This document shows positions 14,667 to 21,702 of a DNA stretch of 22,165 nt, one piece after another. The stretch is from positions 1 to 22,165 of the forward strand of contig DATMYV010000025.1 of NCBI GenBank assembly GCA_035560795.1, written 5' to 3'. Source of the DNA: Longilinea sp035560795 (GTDB lineage: Bacteria; Chloroflexota; Anaerolineae; Anaerolineales; Anaerolineaceae). A program made the position numbers and the translations under genes. Position 1 is the first letter of the stretch; each line of letters starts with the position of its first letter. Below the pieces are notes generated by a model, which worked only from the letters and a program-made list of their open reading frames with translations, was not told where the DNA came from and did no database searches.

Positions 14667-15077
14667 CTACCAGACCTTGCAAAGGACCTCGCCGCCAACA
14701 CCAAGCTGGCGAGCGCGTTTGCCGGTCATGACACCCTTCGGCGTCGACAAGATCGCAATCCCCATGCCCGAAAGAACCCAGGGGATGTCCTGAATGCGGG
14801 AATAAACACGGCGGCCGGGACGGCTGACGCGCTGCAAACCAGTGATAACCGACTGCTTCTGCCGGCGTTCACCGACATATTTCAGCTTGATGCTCAAGCT
14901 GGGCAGTTGATTTTCACCTTCGACCAATTCATAGCTTTCAATGAACCCTTCTTCCTTCAGGATCCGGGCAATTTCTGCCTTGATCTTGGAGCTGGGCATC
15001 GCCACCAAAGCCTGGCTGGCGATGACACCATTCCGGATGCGGGTCAACATATCAGCAATAGGATCATTCACACTCAT
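14667..15077 (-). CDS. rpsH: 30S ribosomal protein S8
   Basis: S8 is a primary binder of 16S rRNA helix 21 and, in E. coli, the repressor of the spc operon. The 136-residue product has the start MSVNDPIADMLTRIRNGVIASQALVAMPSSKIKAEIARILKEEGFI and the C-terminal GMGIAILSTPKGVMTGKRARQLGVGGEVLCKVW. This final block carries the conserved rRNA-binding STPKG and GGE. I do not see an obvious S8-box mimic upstream of rplE, though I could not fold the RNA. Confidence 0.98.
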   Translation of the reverse strand: MSVNDPIADMLTRIRNGVIASQALVAMPSSKIKAEIARILKEEGFIESYELVEGENQLPSLSIKLKYVGERRQKQSVITGLQRVSRPGRRVYSRIQDIPWVLSGMGIAILSTPKGVMTGKRARQLGVGGEVLCKVW

Positions 15078-15098
15078 GTCCTAACCTCCGGATGGCGA

Positions 15099-15281
15099 TT
15101 ACCAGGACGACTTGGTTACGCCGGGGACCTGTCCCTTGAGGGCCAATTCCCTAAAACAAATGCGACACAGACCAAAACGGCGTATATACCCACGAGGGCG
15201 ACCGCAGATCCGACAGCGATTGCGAACTTGATTTGGGAATTCGCGCCGCTGTTCACGATAAGTCATGCACTTTTTAGCCAT
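15099..15281 (-). CDS. rpsN: 30S ribosomal protein S14 type Z (zinc-binding)
   Basis: The 60-residue short S14 carries Cys23, Cys26, Cys39 and Cys42 in NRCRICGRPRGYIRRFGLCRIC, the zinc-ribbon of the type Z form, followed by FRELALKGQVPGV. It assembles late into the 30S head. The start is the ATG at 15281, one base after the rplE stop, with GGAAGGG just upstream inside rplE. A longer frame reading back into rplE is a shadow and is rejected. S14 Z in the spc operon is typical of Gram-positive and Chloroflexota lineages. Confidence 0.98.
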   Translation of the reverse strand: MAKKCMTYREQRREFPNQVRNRCRICGRPRGYIRRFGLCRICFRELALKGQVPGVTKSSW

Positions 15282-15282
15282 A

Positions 15283-15825
15283 CTATCCCTTCCTGAATGG
15301 CATGCCGAGCATCTGCAACAGCATAGTAGCCTGGTCATCGGACTGTGCTGTGGTAACGATGGTAATTTCCAAACCGCGAACCTTGTCGACCTTGTCGAAT
15401 TCAATTTCGGGGAAAATCACCTGCTCGCTCAGTCCCAGGGTGTAGTTTCCGCGACCATCAAACGCCTCATCCGATACACCGCGGAAATCACGCACGCGCG
15501 GCAACACGATGTTCATCAGACGGTCGAGAAATGCCCACATGCGGTCGCCCCGCAGGGTAACCATGGCGCCAATGGCGCGTCCTTCGCGCAACTTGAAGTT
15601 GGCGATGGATTTACGCGCTTTGGTAATAACCGGTTTTTGTCCGGTGATGGCGCTCATGTCAGCAACTGCTGCTTCCAGTGCTTTGGGGTTGTCCATGGCT
15701 TCGCCCAGGCCTATGTTGACTACAACTTTCTGGATTCGCGGCACTTGCATGACGTTTTCCAGATTAAGGCCCTTCATCAAACCCGGAGCAACTTCGTTCT
15801 GATAGAGTTCTTTCAACTTGTTCAT
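15283..15825 (-). CDS. rplE: 50S ribosomal protein L5
   Basis: L5 binds 5S rRNA and makes an intersubunit bridge with S13. From the ATG at 15825 the protein is 180 residues, the usual length. It has LKELYQNEVAPGLMKG (about 4-19), the VVVNIGLGEA strand, TGQKPVITKARKSIANFKLREG (about 60-81) and the DFRGVSDEAFDGRGNYTLGLSEQVIFPEI block. GGAGAG lies upstream of this start. A 15-residue N-terminal extension overlapping rplX is possible on paper but not family-like. It begins 20 bases after the rplX stop. Confidence 0.98.
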   Translation of the reverse strand: MNKLKELYQNEVAPGLMKGLNLENVMQVPRIQKVVVNIGLGEAMDNPKALEAAVADMSAITGQKPVITKARKSIANFKLREGRAIGAMVTLRGDRMWAFLDRLMNIVLPRVRDFRGVSDEAFDGRGNYTLGLSEQVIFPEIEFDKVDKVRGLEITIVTTAQSDDQATMLLQMLGMPFRKG

Positions 15826-15845
15826 CTTCAAGCTCTCCAGCGGTC

Positions 15846-16178
15846 CTACGCGTCGATCAATGCGTCGCACTTTTTACAAATCCGCTGCCGGCCCTCGCCC
15901 GTCAGGCTAATGCCAACACGGGTCAGTTTGCCGCATTTGGGGCACACCAGCATCACATTGGAAATGTGAATGGGCGCTTCAAAGCGGACTTTGCCGGGCG
16001 AAATGGTGCGACCTTGCGACTGAACCTGGCGCTGGTGCTTGGTGCGCATATTGACACCCTGCACAACTACACGGCCGTCATCCGGTAATACCTTGATGAC
16101 CTCGCCGCGTTTGCCACGGTCTTCTTCGCGACCGCAAATGACTTCGATGTTATCACCTTTATGAATCTTCAACTTCAT
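15846..16178 (-). CDS. rplX: 50S ribosomal protein L24
   Basis: L24 is one of the two assembly-initiator proteins of the 50S subunit and lies at the exit tunnel. The 110-residue product starts with a KOW motif, MKLKIHKGDNIEVICGREEDRGKRGEVIKVLPDDGRVVVQGVN. It has the central RQVQSQGRTISPGKVRFEAPIHISNVM, then a zinc-ribbon-like C-terminus with CPKCGKLTRVGISL and CKKCDALI. That CxxC pair (about 91-94 and 104-107) suggests a bound zinc. It is preceded by rplN after 24 bases. Confidence 0.98.
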   Translation of the reverse strand: MKLKIHKGDNIEVICGREEDRGKRGEVIKVLPDDGRVVVQGVNMRTKHQRQVQSQGRTISPGKVRFEAPIHISNVMLVCPKCGKLTRVGISLTGEGRQRICKKCDALIDA

Positions 16179-16202
16179 GGCTTCGCTCCTGCTCCTCAGC
16201 CC

Positions 16203-16574
16203 CTAGAGAACTTCTGGAGCCAGAGAAATGATTTTCATAAAACCTTTTTCGCGCAACTCACGAGCCACCGGGCCAAAGATACGGGTACCCCTGGGGTTCT
16301 GTCCATCCGCATCCAGGATGACAGCCGCATTATCATCAAAGCGGATGATCGAGCCATCTTCGCGGCGCCATTCTTTGGCGGTGCGAACAATGACGGCCTT
16401 CACAACTTCGCTTTTCTTTACCGAGCCCTGCGGCGCGGCGCTCTTGACTGTTGCGACAACGATGTCGCCAACATGAGCATAGCGGCGGGTGGAGCCACCC
16501 ATGACGTGGATGACCAGAAGCTCGCGGGCGCCAGTATTATCGGCAACCTTGATTCGAGTTTCCTGCTGAATCAT
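16203..16574 (-). CDS. rplN: 50S ribosomal protein L14
   Basis: The 123-residue product starts MIQQETRIKVADNTGARELLVIHVMGGS and contains the VKKSEVVKAVIVRTAKEWRREDGSIIRFDDNAAVIL stretch and the C-terminal GTRIFGPVARELREKGFMKIISLAPEVL. These are the most conserved L14 elements. It contacts 16S rRNA in an intersubunit bridge and is the docking site of the silencing factor RsfS. It starts only 2 bases after the rpsQ stop. Confidence 0.98.
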   Translation of the reverse strand: MIQQETRIKVADNTGARELLVIHVMGGSTRRYAHVGDIVVATVKSAAPQGSVKKSEVVKAVIVRTAKEWRREDGSIIRFDDNAAVILDADGQNPRGTRIFGPVARELREKGFMKIISLAPEVL

Positions 16575-16576
16575 CG

Positions 16577-16855
16577 TTAAGCTCCTTCCTCGATCGTATC
16601 AACGACGGCCTTGCCCTCGTGCTTGAGGATGGTTTCGACAACCCAGCGTTTATCACGGGAAAGCGGTCGGCTTTCCAAGATCTGAACCTCATCGCCAATC
16701 TGGCAACCGAGTTCATCGTGCGCTTTTACACGACTGTGCGTGTGAACCACCTTGCCGTACAGTGGATGGCGGTACGTGCGGGAGATTTCAACGACCACAG
16801 TCTTCATCATTTTGTTGCTGGTAACAACACCAGTCAAACGACGCCGTTCGTTCAT
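16577..16855 (-). CDS. rpsQ: 30S ribosomal protein S17
   Basis: This OB-fold primary 16S binder is 92 residues. RRRLTGVVTSNKMMKTVVVEISRTYRHPLYGKVVHTHSRVKAHDE gives the N-terminal strands and the long basic loop, followed by CQIGDEVQILESRPLSRDKRWVVETIL. The length is slightly above the E. coli form because of an acidic C-terminal tail (DTIEEGA). The ATG overlaps the rpmC stop by 4 bases. Confidence 0.98.
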   Translation of the reverse strand: MNERRRLTGVVTSNKMMKTVVVEISRTYRHPLYGKVVHTHSRVKAHDELGCQIGDEVQILESRPLSRDKRWVVETILKHEGKAVVDTIEEGA

Positions 16856-17064
16856 TTTGCACCTTCTCGCGTAGCCGCCAGTTCGCGCTCGCGCAGGAGG
16901 GTCTCCAGCGTCGCAATTTGGCGGCGAGTCTGCTTGAGACGGCTTGTATCCGTCAACTGGCCGGTCACCGTCTGAAAACGCAGGTTCATATACTCATGGC
17001 GAGTATCTGTTAACAACGCTTTCAATTCTTCAATCGATTTCAGCCGAATTTCAGCAAGTTTCAT
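16852..17064 (-). CDS. rpmC: 50S ribosomal protein L29
   Basis: The 70-residue all-helical L29 sits near the exit tunnel and helps dock trigger factor and SRP in other bacteria. MKLAEIRLKSIEELKALLTDTRHEYMNLRFQTVTGQLTDTSRLKQTRRQIATLETLLRERE shows the two-helix hairpin with the LRFQ...GQL...R..RR.IA pattern. It overlaps both neighbours as ATGA (rplP upstream and rpsQ downstream), so the three are tightly coupled. Confidence 0.98.
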   Translation of the reverse strand: MKLAEIRLKSIEELKALLTDTRHEYMNLRFQTVTGQLTDTSRLKQTRRQIATLETLLRERELAATREGAK

Positions 17065-17489
17065 TCTCGTTCTCCTGCCCGATCAGCACGGGCAATCACT
17101 TTCGTCCGGATGGAGAACTTGTACGCAGCCTGGTGAAGGGCTTCAACAGCCTCATCATGGTCCAAACCGCCAACTTCGAACATGATCCGGCCGGGACGAA
17201 CAACAGCCACCCAGTACTCAACGGAGCCTTTACCTTTACCCATACGGGTCTCGGGCGGGCGGTGGGTGTAGGGTTTATCCGGGAAAATCCGGATCCACAA
17301 CTTTCCATGGCGGCGCATCGCACGCACGATCGTGCGGCGGGCGGCTTCGATCTGGCGAGCGGAAACCCAGCCTGGCTCTTGAGCCTGTAAGGCGTATTCA
17401 CCATACACCATGGCTGCGCCGCGCAGGGACACGCCCGTCATCCGGCCACGCTGTTGCTTGCGCCATTTCACACGTTTTGGCATCAACAT
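17061..17489 (-). CDS. rplP: 50S ribosomal protein L16
   Basis: L16 lies by the A-site tRNA elbow and completes the peptidyl-transferase region late in assembly. The 142-residue product starts MLMPKRVKWRKQQRGRMTGVS and has QIEAARRTIVRAMRRHGKLWIRIFPDKPYTHRPPETRMGKGKGSVEYWVAVVRPGRIMFEV, the conserved basic and GKGKG loop region. The RMGKGKG arginine is the one hydroxylated in some proteobacteria. It ends in an ATGA overlap with rpmC. Confidence 0.98.
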   Translation of the reverse strand: MLMPKRVKWRKQQRGRMTGVSLRGAAMVYGEYALQAQEPGWVSARQIEAARRTIVRAMRRHGKLWIRIFPDKPYTHRPPETRMGKGKGSVEYWVAVVRPGRIMFEVGGLDHDEAVEALHQAAYKFSIRTKVIARADRAGERE

Positions 17490-17537
17490 AGCAGCTACCT
17501 CTTCAATATCTTCTGAGCGAATGCCCAGCGCAGTAAA

Positions 17538-18215
17538 TTACTCACTGACGTAAACGCCTTCAGTCGTTTCGACTTTTTCTTCCACGTTCGAAACAACATT
17601 GCCTTTGTATACCCACACTTTGACGCCAATGCGTCCGTATTGGGTCATGGCTTCGCCGCGGGCAAAATCCATATCGGCGCGCAAGGTCTGCAGTGGTACG
17701 CGGCCTTCACGCAGCCAAACGCTGCGAGCCATTTCCGCGCCGCTCAAACGGCCAGCGACTTCGATTTTGATGCCCAGGGCGCCCTGGCGCATGGCCTGCT
17801 GCAGCGCGCGCTTCATGGCGCGGCGGTAGGCAATACGGCGTTCGATCTGGCCGGCGATGTTCATCGCCACCAAATATGCATCACAATCTGGCGATTTGAT
17901 CTCTTTAATTTCAAGATCGATCTTCTTACCAATCATGGCTTCAAGGTCCACGCGGATTTTCTTGACGCTGTCGCCCTTGCGGCCGATCAGAATGCCAGGT
18001 TTGGCAGTGTGAACGATCACTTTGACTTTCCCGGGGAAGCGTTCAACTTCCACGCGGGAGACGCCCGCTTTTTCAGCCGTCTTGTGGATCAGTTTGCGAA
18101 TTTCTACATCCTGCAAAAGCTGATCAGAGTACTGGCTGCCCTCAGCGTACCAGCGACCTTCCCAAGGCTGGTGCACGCCGAGACGAAATCCTATCGGATG
18201 AACTTTACGACCCAT
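17538..18215 (-). CDS. rpsC: 30S ribosomal protein S3
   Basis: The 225-residue product binds at the mRNA entry site and has helicase-assisting residues in the family. MGRKVHPIGFRLGVHQPWEGRWYAE opens it. A type II KH domain carries GILIGRKGDS with the GRKG loop at 78-81. The C-terminal domain contains CDAYLVAMNIAGQIERRIAYRRAMKRA, GIKIEVAGRLSGAEMARS and a YGRIGVKVWVYKG ending. It lies 48 bases from each of rplV and rplP. Its ribosome binding site is AGGAG. Confidence 0.98.
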   Translation of the reverse strand: MGRKVHPIGFRLGVHQPWEGRWYAEGSQYSDQLLQDVEIRKLIHKTAEKAGVSRVEVERFPGKVKVIVHTAKPGILIGRKGDSVKKIRVDLEAMIGKKIDLEIKEIKSPDCDAYLVAMNIAGQIERRIAYRRAMKRALQQAMRQGALGIKIEVAGRLSGAEMARSVWLREGRVPLQTLRADMDFARGEAMTQYGRIGVKVWVYKGNVVSNVEEKVETTEGVYVSE

Positions 18216-18263
18216 AATTTCTCCTGGTGTCTCGTTTCAAAACCCAAGCTTTCCTCAGGCCGG

Positions 18264-18608
18264 TTACGATTCCCGTTCGCGTAAAACAACGGTGATGTGC
18301 GACGCACGCCGCAAAATCGGGCGAAAGCGACCGCGCGCGCCAAACCGGCGCCATTTTCGGGTTGGGGCTTCATCCGCCATAATCTTATAAACCACAAGAT
18401 TATCGCGGCTGACCCCAAAATTTTCCTCTGCGTTGGCAACAGCCGATGCCACCAATTTATAAATGGTAGGTGCTGCTGCGCGCGGCAGGAATTTTAAAGT
18501 GGTCAGGGCTTCTACAGCCGGCTTTCCGCGGACTAGGTCAACCACCAGGCGAACCTTCTGGGCTGACTGGCCACAGTTCTTTAACACAGCGTGGATATCG
18601 GTTGCCAT
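18264..18608 (-). CDS. rplV: 50S ribosomal protein L22
   Basis: L22 lines the nascent-peptide exit tunnel with its extended beta-hairpin. The 114-residue protein has SAQKVRLVVDLVRGKPAVEALTTLKFLPRAAA (about 15-46), the VASAVANAEENFGVSRDNLVV helix, and the loop RRFGARGRFRPILRRASHITVVL near the C-terminus. The loop region is where macrolide-resistance changes arise in other species; nothing suggests an insertion or deletion here. It starts 3 bases after the rpsS stop. Confidence 0.98.
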   Translation of the reverse strand: MATDIHAVLKNCGQSAQKVRLVVDLVRGKPAVEALTTLKFLPRAAAPTIYKLVASAVANAEENFGVSRDNLVVYKIMADEAPTRKWRRFGARGRFRPILRRASHITVVLRERES

Positions 18609-18611
18609 GGC

Positions 18612-18893
18612 TTACTTTCCCTTCGACGACTTTTCGGAAGCGGCATGGCCGCGGAAATGGCGCGTAGGAGCAAATTCGCCAAGCCGGTGACCCACCATAT
18701 TCTCGGTGATGTAGATCGGCACATGGCGCCGGCCATCATGCACGGCGATTGTGTGACCCAGCATCTGAGGGAAGATGGTGCTTGCGCGGCTCCAGGTGCG
18801 AAGCACCTTCTTTTCACCGCGGGCATTCATCGCTTCAATTTTCTTTAAGAGCTTAAGAGCTACAAACGGCCCTTTTTTTAACGATCTTGACAT
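18612..18893 (-). CDS. rpsS: 30S ribosomal protein S19
   Basis: The 93-residue product starts MSRSLKKGPFVALKLLKKIEAMN and contains RTWSRASTIFPQMLGHTIAVHDGRRHVPIYITENMVGHRLGEFAPTRHFRGH, the canonical S19 sequence that binds the 30S head beside S13 and contacts the A-site finger. It lies 42 bases after rplB, a spacer with a short repeated motif. Confidence 0.98.
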   Translation of the reverse strand: MSRSLKKGPFVALKLLKKIEAMNARGEKKVLRTWSRASTIFPQMLGHTIAVHDGRRHVPIYITENMVGHRLGEFAPTRHFRGHAASEKSSKGK

Positions 18894-18911
18894 TACAGCG
18901 TCCCTCTTTCT

Positions 18912-18942
18912 CGGTTACCTACCGGTTACCATCGATTACCGG
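18912..18942. repeat. Short tandem CGGTTACC motif in rplB-rpsS spacer
   Basis: On the plus strand, CGGTTACC occurs twice (18912-18919 and 18923-18930) at an 11-base period, followed by a near-copy CGATTACC (18933-18940) that overlaps the rplB stop. The core GGTTACC is nearly self-complementary. It may be a small slipped duplication or a binding site; I see no further structure. Confidence 0.35.
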
Positions 18943-19772
18943 CTGCCAGCATTGCGGCGGCGAACAATAAACTTGTTGGTCTGCTTGTTCTTGCGGGTTT
19001 TATAACCGCGAGTCGGCATGCCCCAGGGAGTTTTCGGACTCGCCATACCCGTTGGCTGGCGACCTTCGCCGCCACCGTGGGGATGATCCCGCGGGCTCAT
19101 CGCTGTGCCGCGTACGGTCGGGCGAATTCCCATCAAACGTTTGCGGCCAGCTTTTCCAAGCTTGATGTTGCTGTGTTCCAGGTTACCAACCTGACCGATG
19201 GTGGCGTAGCACACCTGGTGGACCAGACGGACTTCACCAGAAGGCAGGCGTAACTGTGCGTAATCGCCTTCTTTTGCCAACAGTTGAGCAGCAGTGCCAG
19301 CAGAGCGTACCAATTGGCCGCCGCGGCCTTCCTTCAGCTCGATATTGTGGATCATGGTACCAACCGGAATATTGGCAATCGGCAGGCTGTTGCCCGGGCG
19401 AATTTCGGCTTGCGGGCCTGTCAGGAGGGTATCGCCCACCTTGACCCCAACTGGAGCCAGGATGTAGCGCTTTTCCCCATCTGCGTAGACCATCAACGCC
19501 AGACGGGCAGTCCGGTTAGGATCATATTCGATCGCCGAGACCTTGGCCGGGATGTTGATCTTATTGCGTTTGAAATCAACCAGGCGGATGAACTGGCGCA
19601 CACCGCCGCCCTGATGGCGGACTGTAATGCGGCCGTACATATTGCGGCCTCCCGTGCTGCGGCGCATGATAATCAGGTTGCGCTCGGGTTTGCTCTTGGT
19701 GATTTCTTCAAAGCTGTACCCGGTCATGTTGCGCTGACCGGGGGTAATTGGTTTGTAGACTTTGATACCCAT
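18936..19772 (-). CDS. rplB: 50S ribosomal protein L2
   Basis: L2 is required for subunit association and peptidyl-transferase activity. The 278-residue protein begins MGIKVYKPITPGQRNMTGYSFEEIT. It has the RNA-binding core with GRNMYGRITVRHQGGGVRQFIRLVDFKR (about 42-69), PVGTMIHNIELKEGRGGQLVRSAG, and the C-terminal GIRPTVRGTAMSPRDHPHGGGEG (about 215-237), with His230 at the functionally important histidine. The tail KTRKNKQTNKFIVRRR is typical. Its ATG shares one base with the rplW stop (TAATG). Confidence 0.98.
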   Translation of the reverse strand: MGIKVYKPITPGQRNMTGYSFEEITKSKPERNLIIMRRSTGGRNMYGRITVRHQGGGVRQFIRLVDFKRNKINIPAKVSAIEYDPNRTARLALMVYADGEKRYILAPVGVKVGDTLLTGPQAEIRPGNSLPIANIPVGTMIHNIELKEGRGGQLVRSAGTAAQLLAKEGDYAQLRLPSGEVRLVHQVCYATIGQVGNLEHSNIKLGKAGRKRLMGIRPTVRGTAMSPRDHPHGGGEGRQPTGMASPKTPWGMPTRGYKTRKNKQTNKFIVRRRNAGSR

Positions 19773-20074
19773 TATTCCACCCCTTCAAAGATCGGAATTC
19801 GGTCTTCGGGCGCCAGGGTGACAATCGCTTTTTTATAACCGGCATTGCGGATGGCAATCCGGCGGCTGCGTGCGCGGCGGGTGCGCTTGGCTGTGACATT
19901 GATTACATTCACGCGCAATACCGTTACATCAAACAGCGTCTCAACCGCATCTTTGATCTGGGTTCGATTGGCATCAACTGCCACTTCAAAAACATACTGA
20001 TGCAGGCGATTGGCCTGGAAATTGGACTTTTCAGTCACCAGGGGGCGGCGGAGTACTTCGTAAATCATGCTCAT
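19772..20074 (-). CDS. rplW: 50S ribosomal protein L23
   Basis: L23 forms the docking site for trigger factor and SRP at the exit tunnel. The 100-residue product has IYEVLRRPLVTEKSNFQANRLHQYVFEVAVDANRTQIKDAVETLFDVTVLRVNVINV and the basic loop RTRRARSRRIAIRNAGYKKAIVTL. AGGAG lies six bases before the ATG at 20074; an internal ATG (MIYEVL) two codons later is an alternative. The stop overlaps the rplB start by one base. Confidence 0.97.
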   Translation of the reverse strand: MSMIYEVLRRPLVTEKSNFQANRLHQYVFEVAVDANRTQIKDAVETLFDVTVLRVNVINVTAKRTRRARSRRIAIRNAGYKKAIVTLAPEDRIPIFEGVE

Positions 20075-20087
20075 GTTTCTCTCCTAC

Positions 20088-20714
20088 CTAACCCAGGTTG
20101 GTCTCTATTACGTCCAGGACAGATAACGGCAGGACGAGTTTATCGAACTGCAGTAAATCATGGACATTGAGATATCCGGCCATTAAGATCTTGGCATCCG
20201 GAATGTTACTGGCGGAGCGGATCACGTCCGCATAGGCTTCCTTGCCCGGGATGACGATCAATGCGCTGGCATCACCCACCAGGGTATTAAGCGCTTTGGC
20301 CATCAAACGAGTCTTGGGTTCAGAAACTCTCAGTTCATCCACCACAACGATTGCTGCTTCAGACGCCTTCACCGATAAAGCCGAGCAGAGCGCAGCGCGG
20401 CGCATCTTGCGGGGCATGGTCAGGGCATATGAATGCGGGTGCGGTGTGTGAACGCCGCCGCCACCCTTCCAATGCGGAGCCCGCGTCGAACCCTGGCGCG
20501 CCCGGCCGGTACCCTTTTGCTTCCAGGGTTTGCGGCCGCCGCCGGATACTTCGCTGCGGGTTTTCGTATCGTGAGTGCCCAGGCGTGCATTCGTTAATTG
20601 GCGAACGTGAGCCTGTTGCATCAGATCGACATCAATCAGGGCTTCAAAAATCGCAGGCGGAAGTTCCACCGTGCTGACTTTCTGACCCTCCATGTTTACA
20701 ACATCAACTTCCAT
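20088..20714 (-). CDS. rplD: 50S ribosomal protein L4
   Basis: L4 binds 23S rRNA, lines the exit tunnel, and in gamma-proteobacteria represses the S10 operon through a leader. The 208-residue product carries the long tunnel loop GGGRKPWKQKGTGRARQGSTRAPHWKGGGGVHTPHPHSY (about 58-96), a normal macrolide-site sequence, and a C-terminal domain with VVDELRVSEPKTRLMAKAL and AGYLNVHDLLQFDKLVLPLSVL. It lies 13 bases before rplW. Any autogenous role would involve the structured leader upstream of rplC, which is only speculation. Confidence 0.98.
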   Translation of the reverse strand: MEVDVVNMEGQKVSTVELPPAIFEALIDVDLMQQAHVRQLTNARLGTHDTKTRSEVSGGGRKPWKQKGTGRARQGSTRAPHWKGGGGVHTPHPHSYALTMPRKMRRAALCSALSVKASEAAIVVVDELRVSEPKTRLMAKALNTLVGDASALIVIPGKEAYADVIRSASNIPDAKILMAGYLNVHDLLQFDKLVLPLSVLDVIETNLG

Positions 20715-20745
20715 AGTATTGGCTCCCTCAGTCCAGGTTTCCCGG

Positions 20746-21381
20746 TTACTGCTTGCGCGCTTCGTTGATCAGCACCAGGCCGCCACGCGCGCCAGGGACT
20801 GCACCGCGAACACCGATCAGGTTCCGCTCGGCATCCACCAGCACAACCTTCAGGCTCTGCGAAGTGACGCGGTCATCGCCCATATGACCAGGTCTACGAG
20901 AACCCTTATAAACACGACCGGGGGTAGTGGTTGAACCATTGGAACCCGGTCCACGCCAGCGGTCAGATTGACCGTGGGTTTTGGGACCGCCATGGAAATG
21001 AAAACGCTTCACACCACCCGCGAAACCTTTACCTTTACTGGTGCCTATAACATCAACACGCTCCCCTATACCGAAAACCGATACGGTGACCTTTTCGCCC
21101 TCATGGACGTCAGCGGCCTTCGTACGAAATTCGCGCAGGAAGCGCATTGGAGGCATGTCAAGGTTATTGCGTTTGAGATGACCCAGTTCGCCACCGGTCA
21201 GGCGTTTGGGTTTCACCTCAGCGAAACCCAGTTGCACGGCCAGATAGCCTTCTTTTTCAGGCGTGCGAATCTGGGTAACGTAACATGGCCCAGCCTCGAT
21301 GAGCGTGACAGGAATTGCCAAGCCTGATTCATCGAAAATCTGGGTCATGCCGATTTTCTTGCCGATCAGCCCTTTGAACAT
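20746..21381 (-). CDS. rplC: 50S ribosomal protein L3
   Basis: L3 is an early-assembly 50S protein reaching the peptidyl-transferase centre. The 211-residue product begins MFKGLIGKKIGMTQIFDESGLAIPVTLIEAGPCYVTQI and has HGQSDRWRGPGSNGSTTTPGRVYKGSRRPGHMG (about 140-172), whose Gln is at the site methylated in some bacteria. AAGGAG precedes the ATG by 11 bases. A 321-base spacer separates it from rpsJ, with a promoter-like pair, so this gene may head its own transcript. Confidence 0.98.
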   Translation of the reverse strand: MFKGLIGKKIGMTQIFDESGLAIPVTLIEAGPCYVTQIRTPEKEGYLAVQLGFAEVKPKRLTGGELGHLKRNNLDMPPMRFLREFRTKAADVHEGEKVTVSVFGIGERVDVIGTSKGKGFAGGVKRFHFHGGPKTHGQSDRWRGPGSNGSTTTPGRVYKGSRRPGHMGDDRVTSQSLKVVLVDAERNLIGVRGAVPGARGGLVLINEARKQ

Positions 21382-21410
21382 ATCTCGGTTTTCTCCTTCA
21401 AAGAATTGGT

Positions 21411-21438
21411 CCAGGGACTGTCAACCTGGGCTAGGTTG
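21411..21438 (-). promoter_or_regulatory. Mutually exclusive hairpins in the rplC leader
   Basis: Two short hairpins share sequence here. CAACCT (21422-21427) can pair with AGGTTG (21433-21438), or CCAGG (21411-21415) can pair with CCTGG (21425-21429). Only one can form. They lie 30-57 bases before the rplC start. The arrangement resembles a switch near a ribosome binding site, but the stems are only 5-6 bp and the idea is unproven. Confidence 0.35.
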
Positions 21439-21533
21439 CATCATCCCTATTCGGCAGTACAGTCATCCGGTCTGCTGCGACACTTTTTGTTTTGTAGTTC
21501 GCATACAGAGCCGTTCTTGCGCTGCCTGAGTCA

Positions 21534-21548
21534 TCGGGTTGAACCCGA
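21534..21548. promoter_or_regulatory. 15-base palindrome at the predicted rplC transcription start
   Basis: TCGGGTT-G-AACCCGA is a perfect 7+1+7 palindrome. It lies about 10 bases downstream of the predicted -10 box, near the expected start of transcription. In DNA it would suit a dimeric repressor; in RNA it would give a 5-bp hairpin at the 5' end of the transcript. Confidence 0.45.
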
Positions 21549-21557
21549 AACCTTACT

Positions 21558-21586
21558 AGTATACTCGACAACCTTATTTTCGCCAA
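21558..21586 (-). promoter_or_regulatory. Candidate sigma-70 promoter for rplC and downstream genes
   Basis: On the minus strand TTGGCG (21581-21586) and TATACT (21558-21563) are separated by exactly 17 bases, matching 4/6 and 5/6 of the housekeeping consensus. They lie in the only long gap inside the array. The -35 box overlaps one arm of an interrupted palindrome TCGCCA-N9-TGGCGA (21580-21600) that could be an operator. The start would be near 21551, giving a leader of about 170 bases before rplC. Confidence 0.6.
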
Positions 21587-21624
21587 GGGTTTTCTGGCGA
21601 TTTTGAACGATTTCTCGTCCGCGT

Positions 21625-21667
21625 GTAAGGCGGTCGATCGGCATTCTGTACCAATCAACCGCCTTAC
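21625..21667 (-). promoter_or_regulatory. Long hairpin after rpsJ
   Basis: Ten perfect bases (GTAAGGCGGT / ACCGCCTTAC) extend through a G-U wobble, three more pairs and then a UGG/CCG continuation to a stem of about 17 bp with a 9-base loop. It begins 35 bases after the rpsJ stop. No U-tract follows, so it is not a classical terminator. RNA processing, transcript stabilisation or protein binding are possible. Confidence 0.6.
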
Positions 21668-21702
21668 TTGCGGAAGCGGATCGAATGAACCGCAGAGAGT
21701 GG

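Noticed and set aside
14142..15296. A 384-codon plus-strand open frame across rplF, rpsH and rpsN
   Set aside because: It is a long antisense shadow of three conserved ribosomal genes, with no ribosome site and His-rich low-complexity composition.
21431..21658. A 75-codon minus-strand open frame in the rpsJ-rplC gap
   Set aside because: It has no good ribosome site or recognisable sequence, and it crosses the predicted promoter and palindromes.
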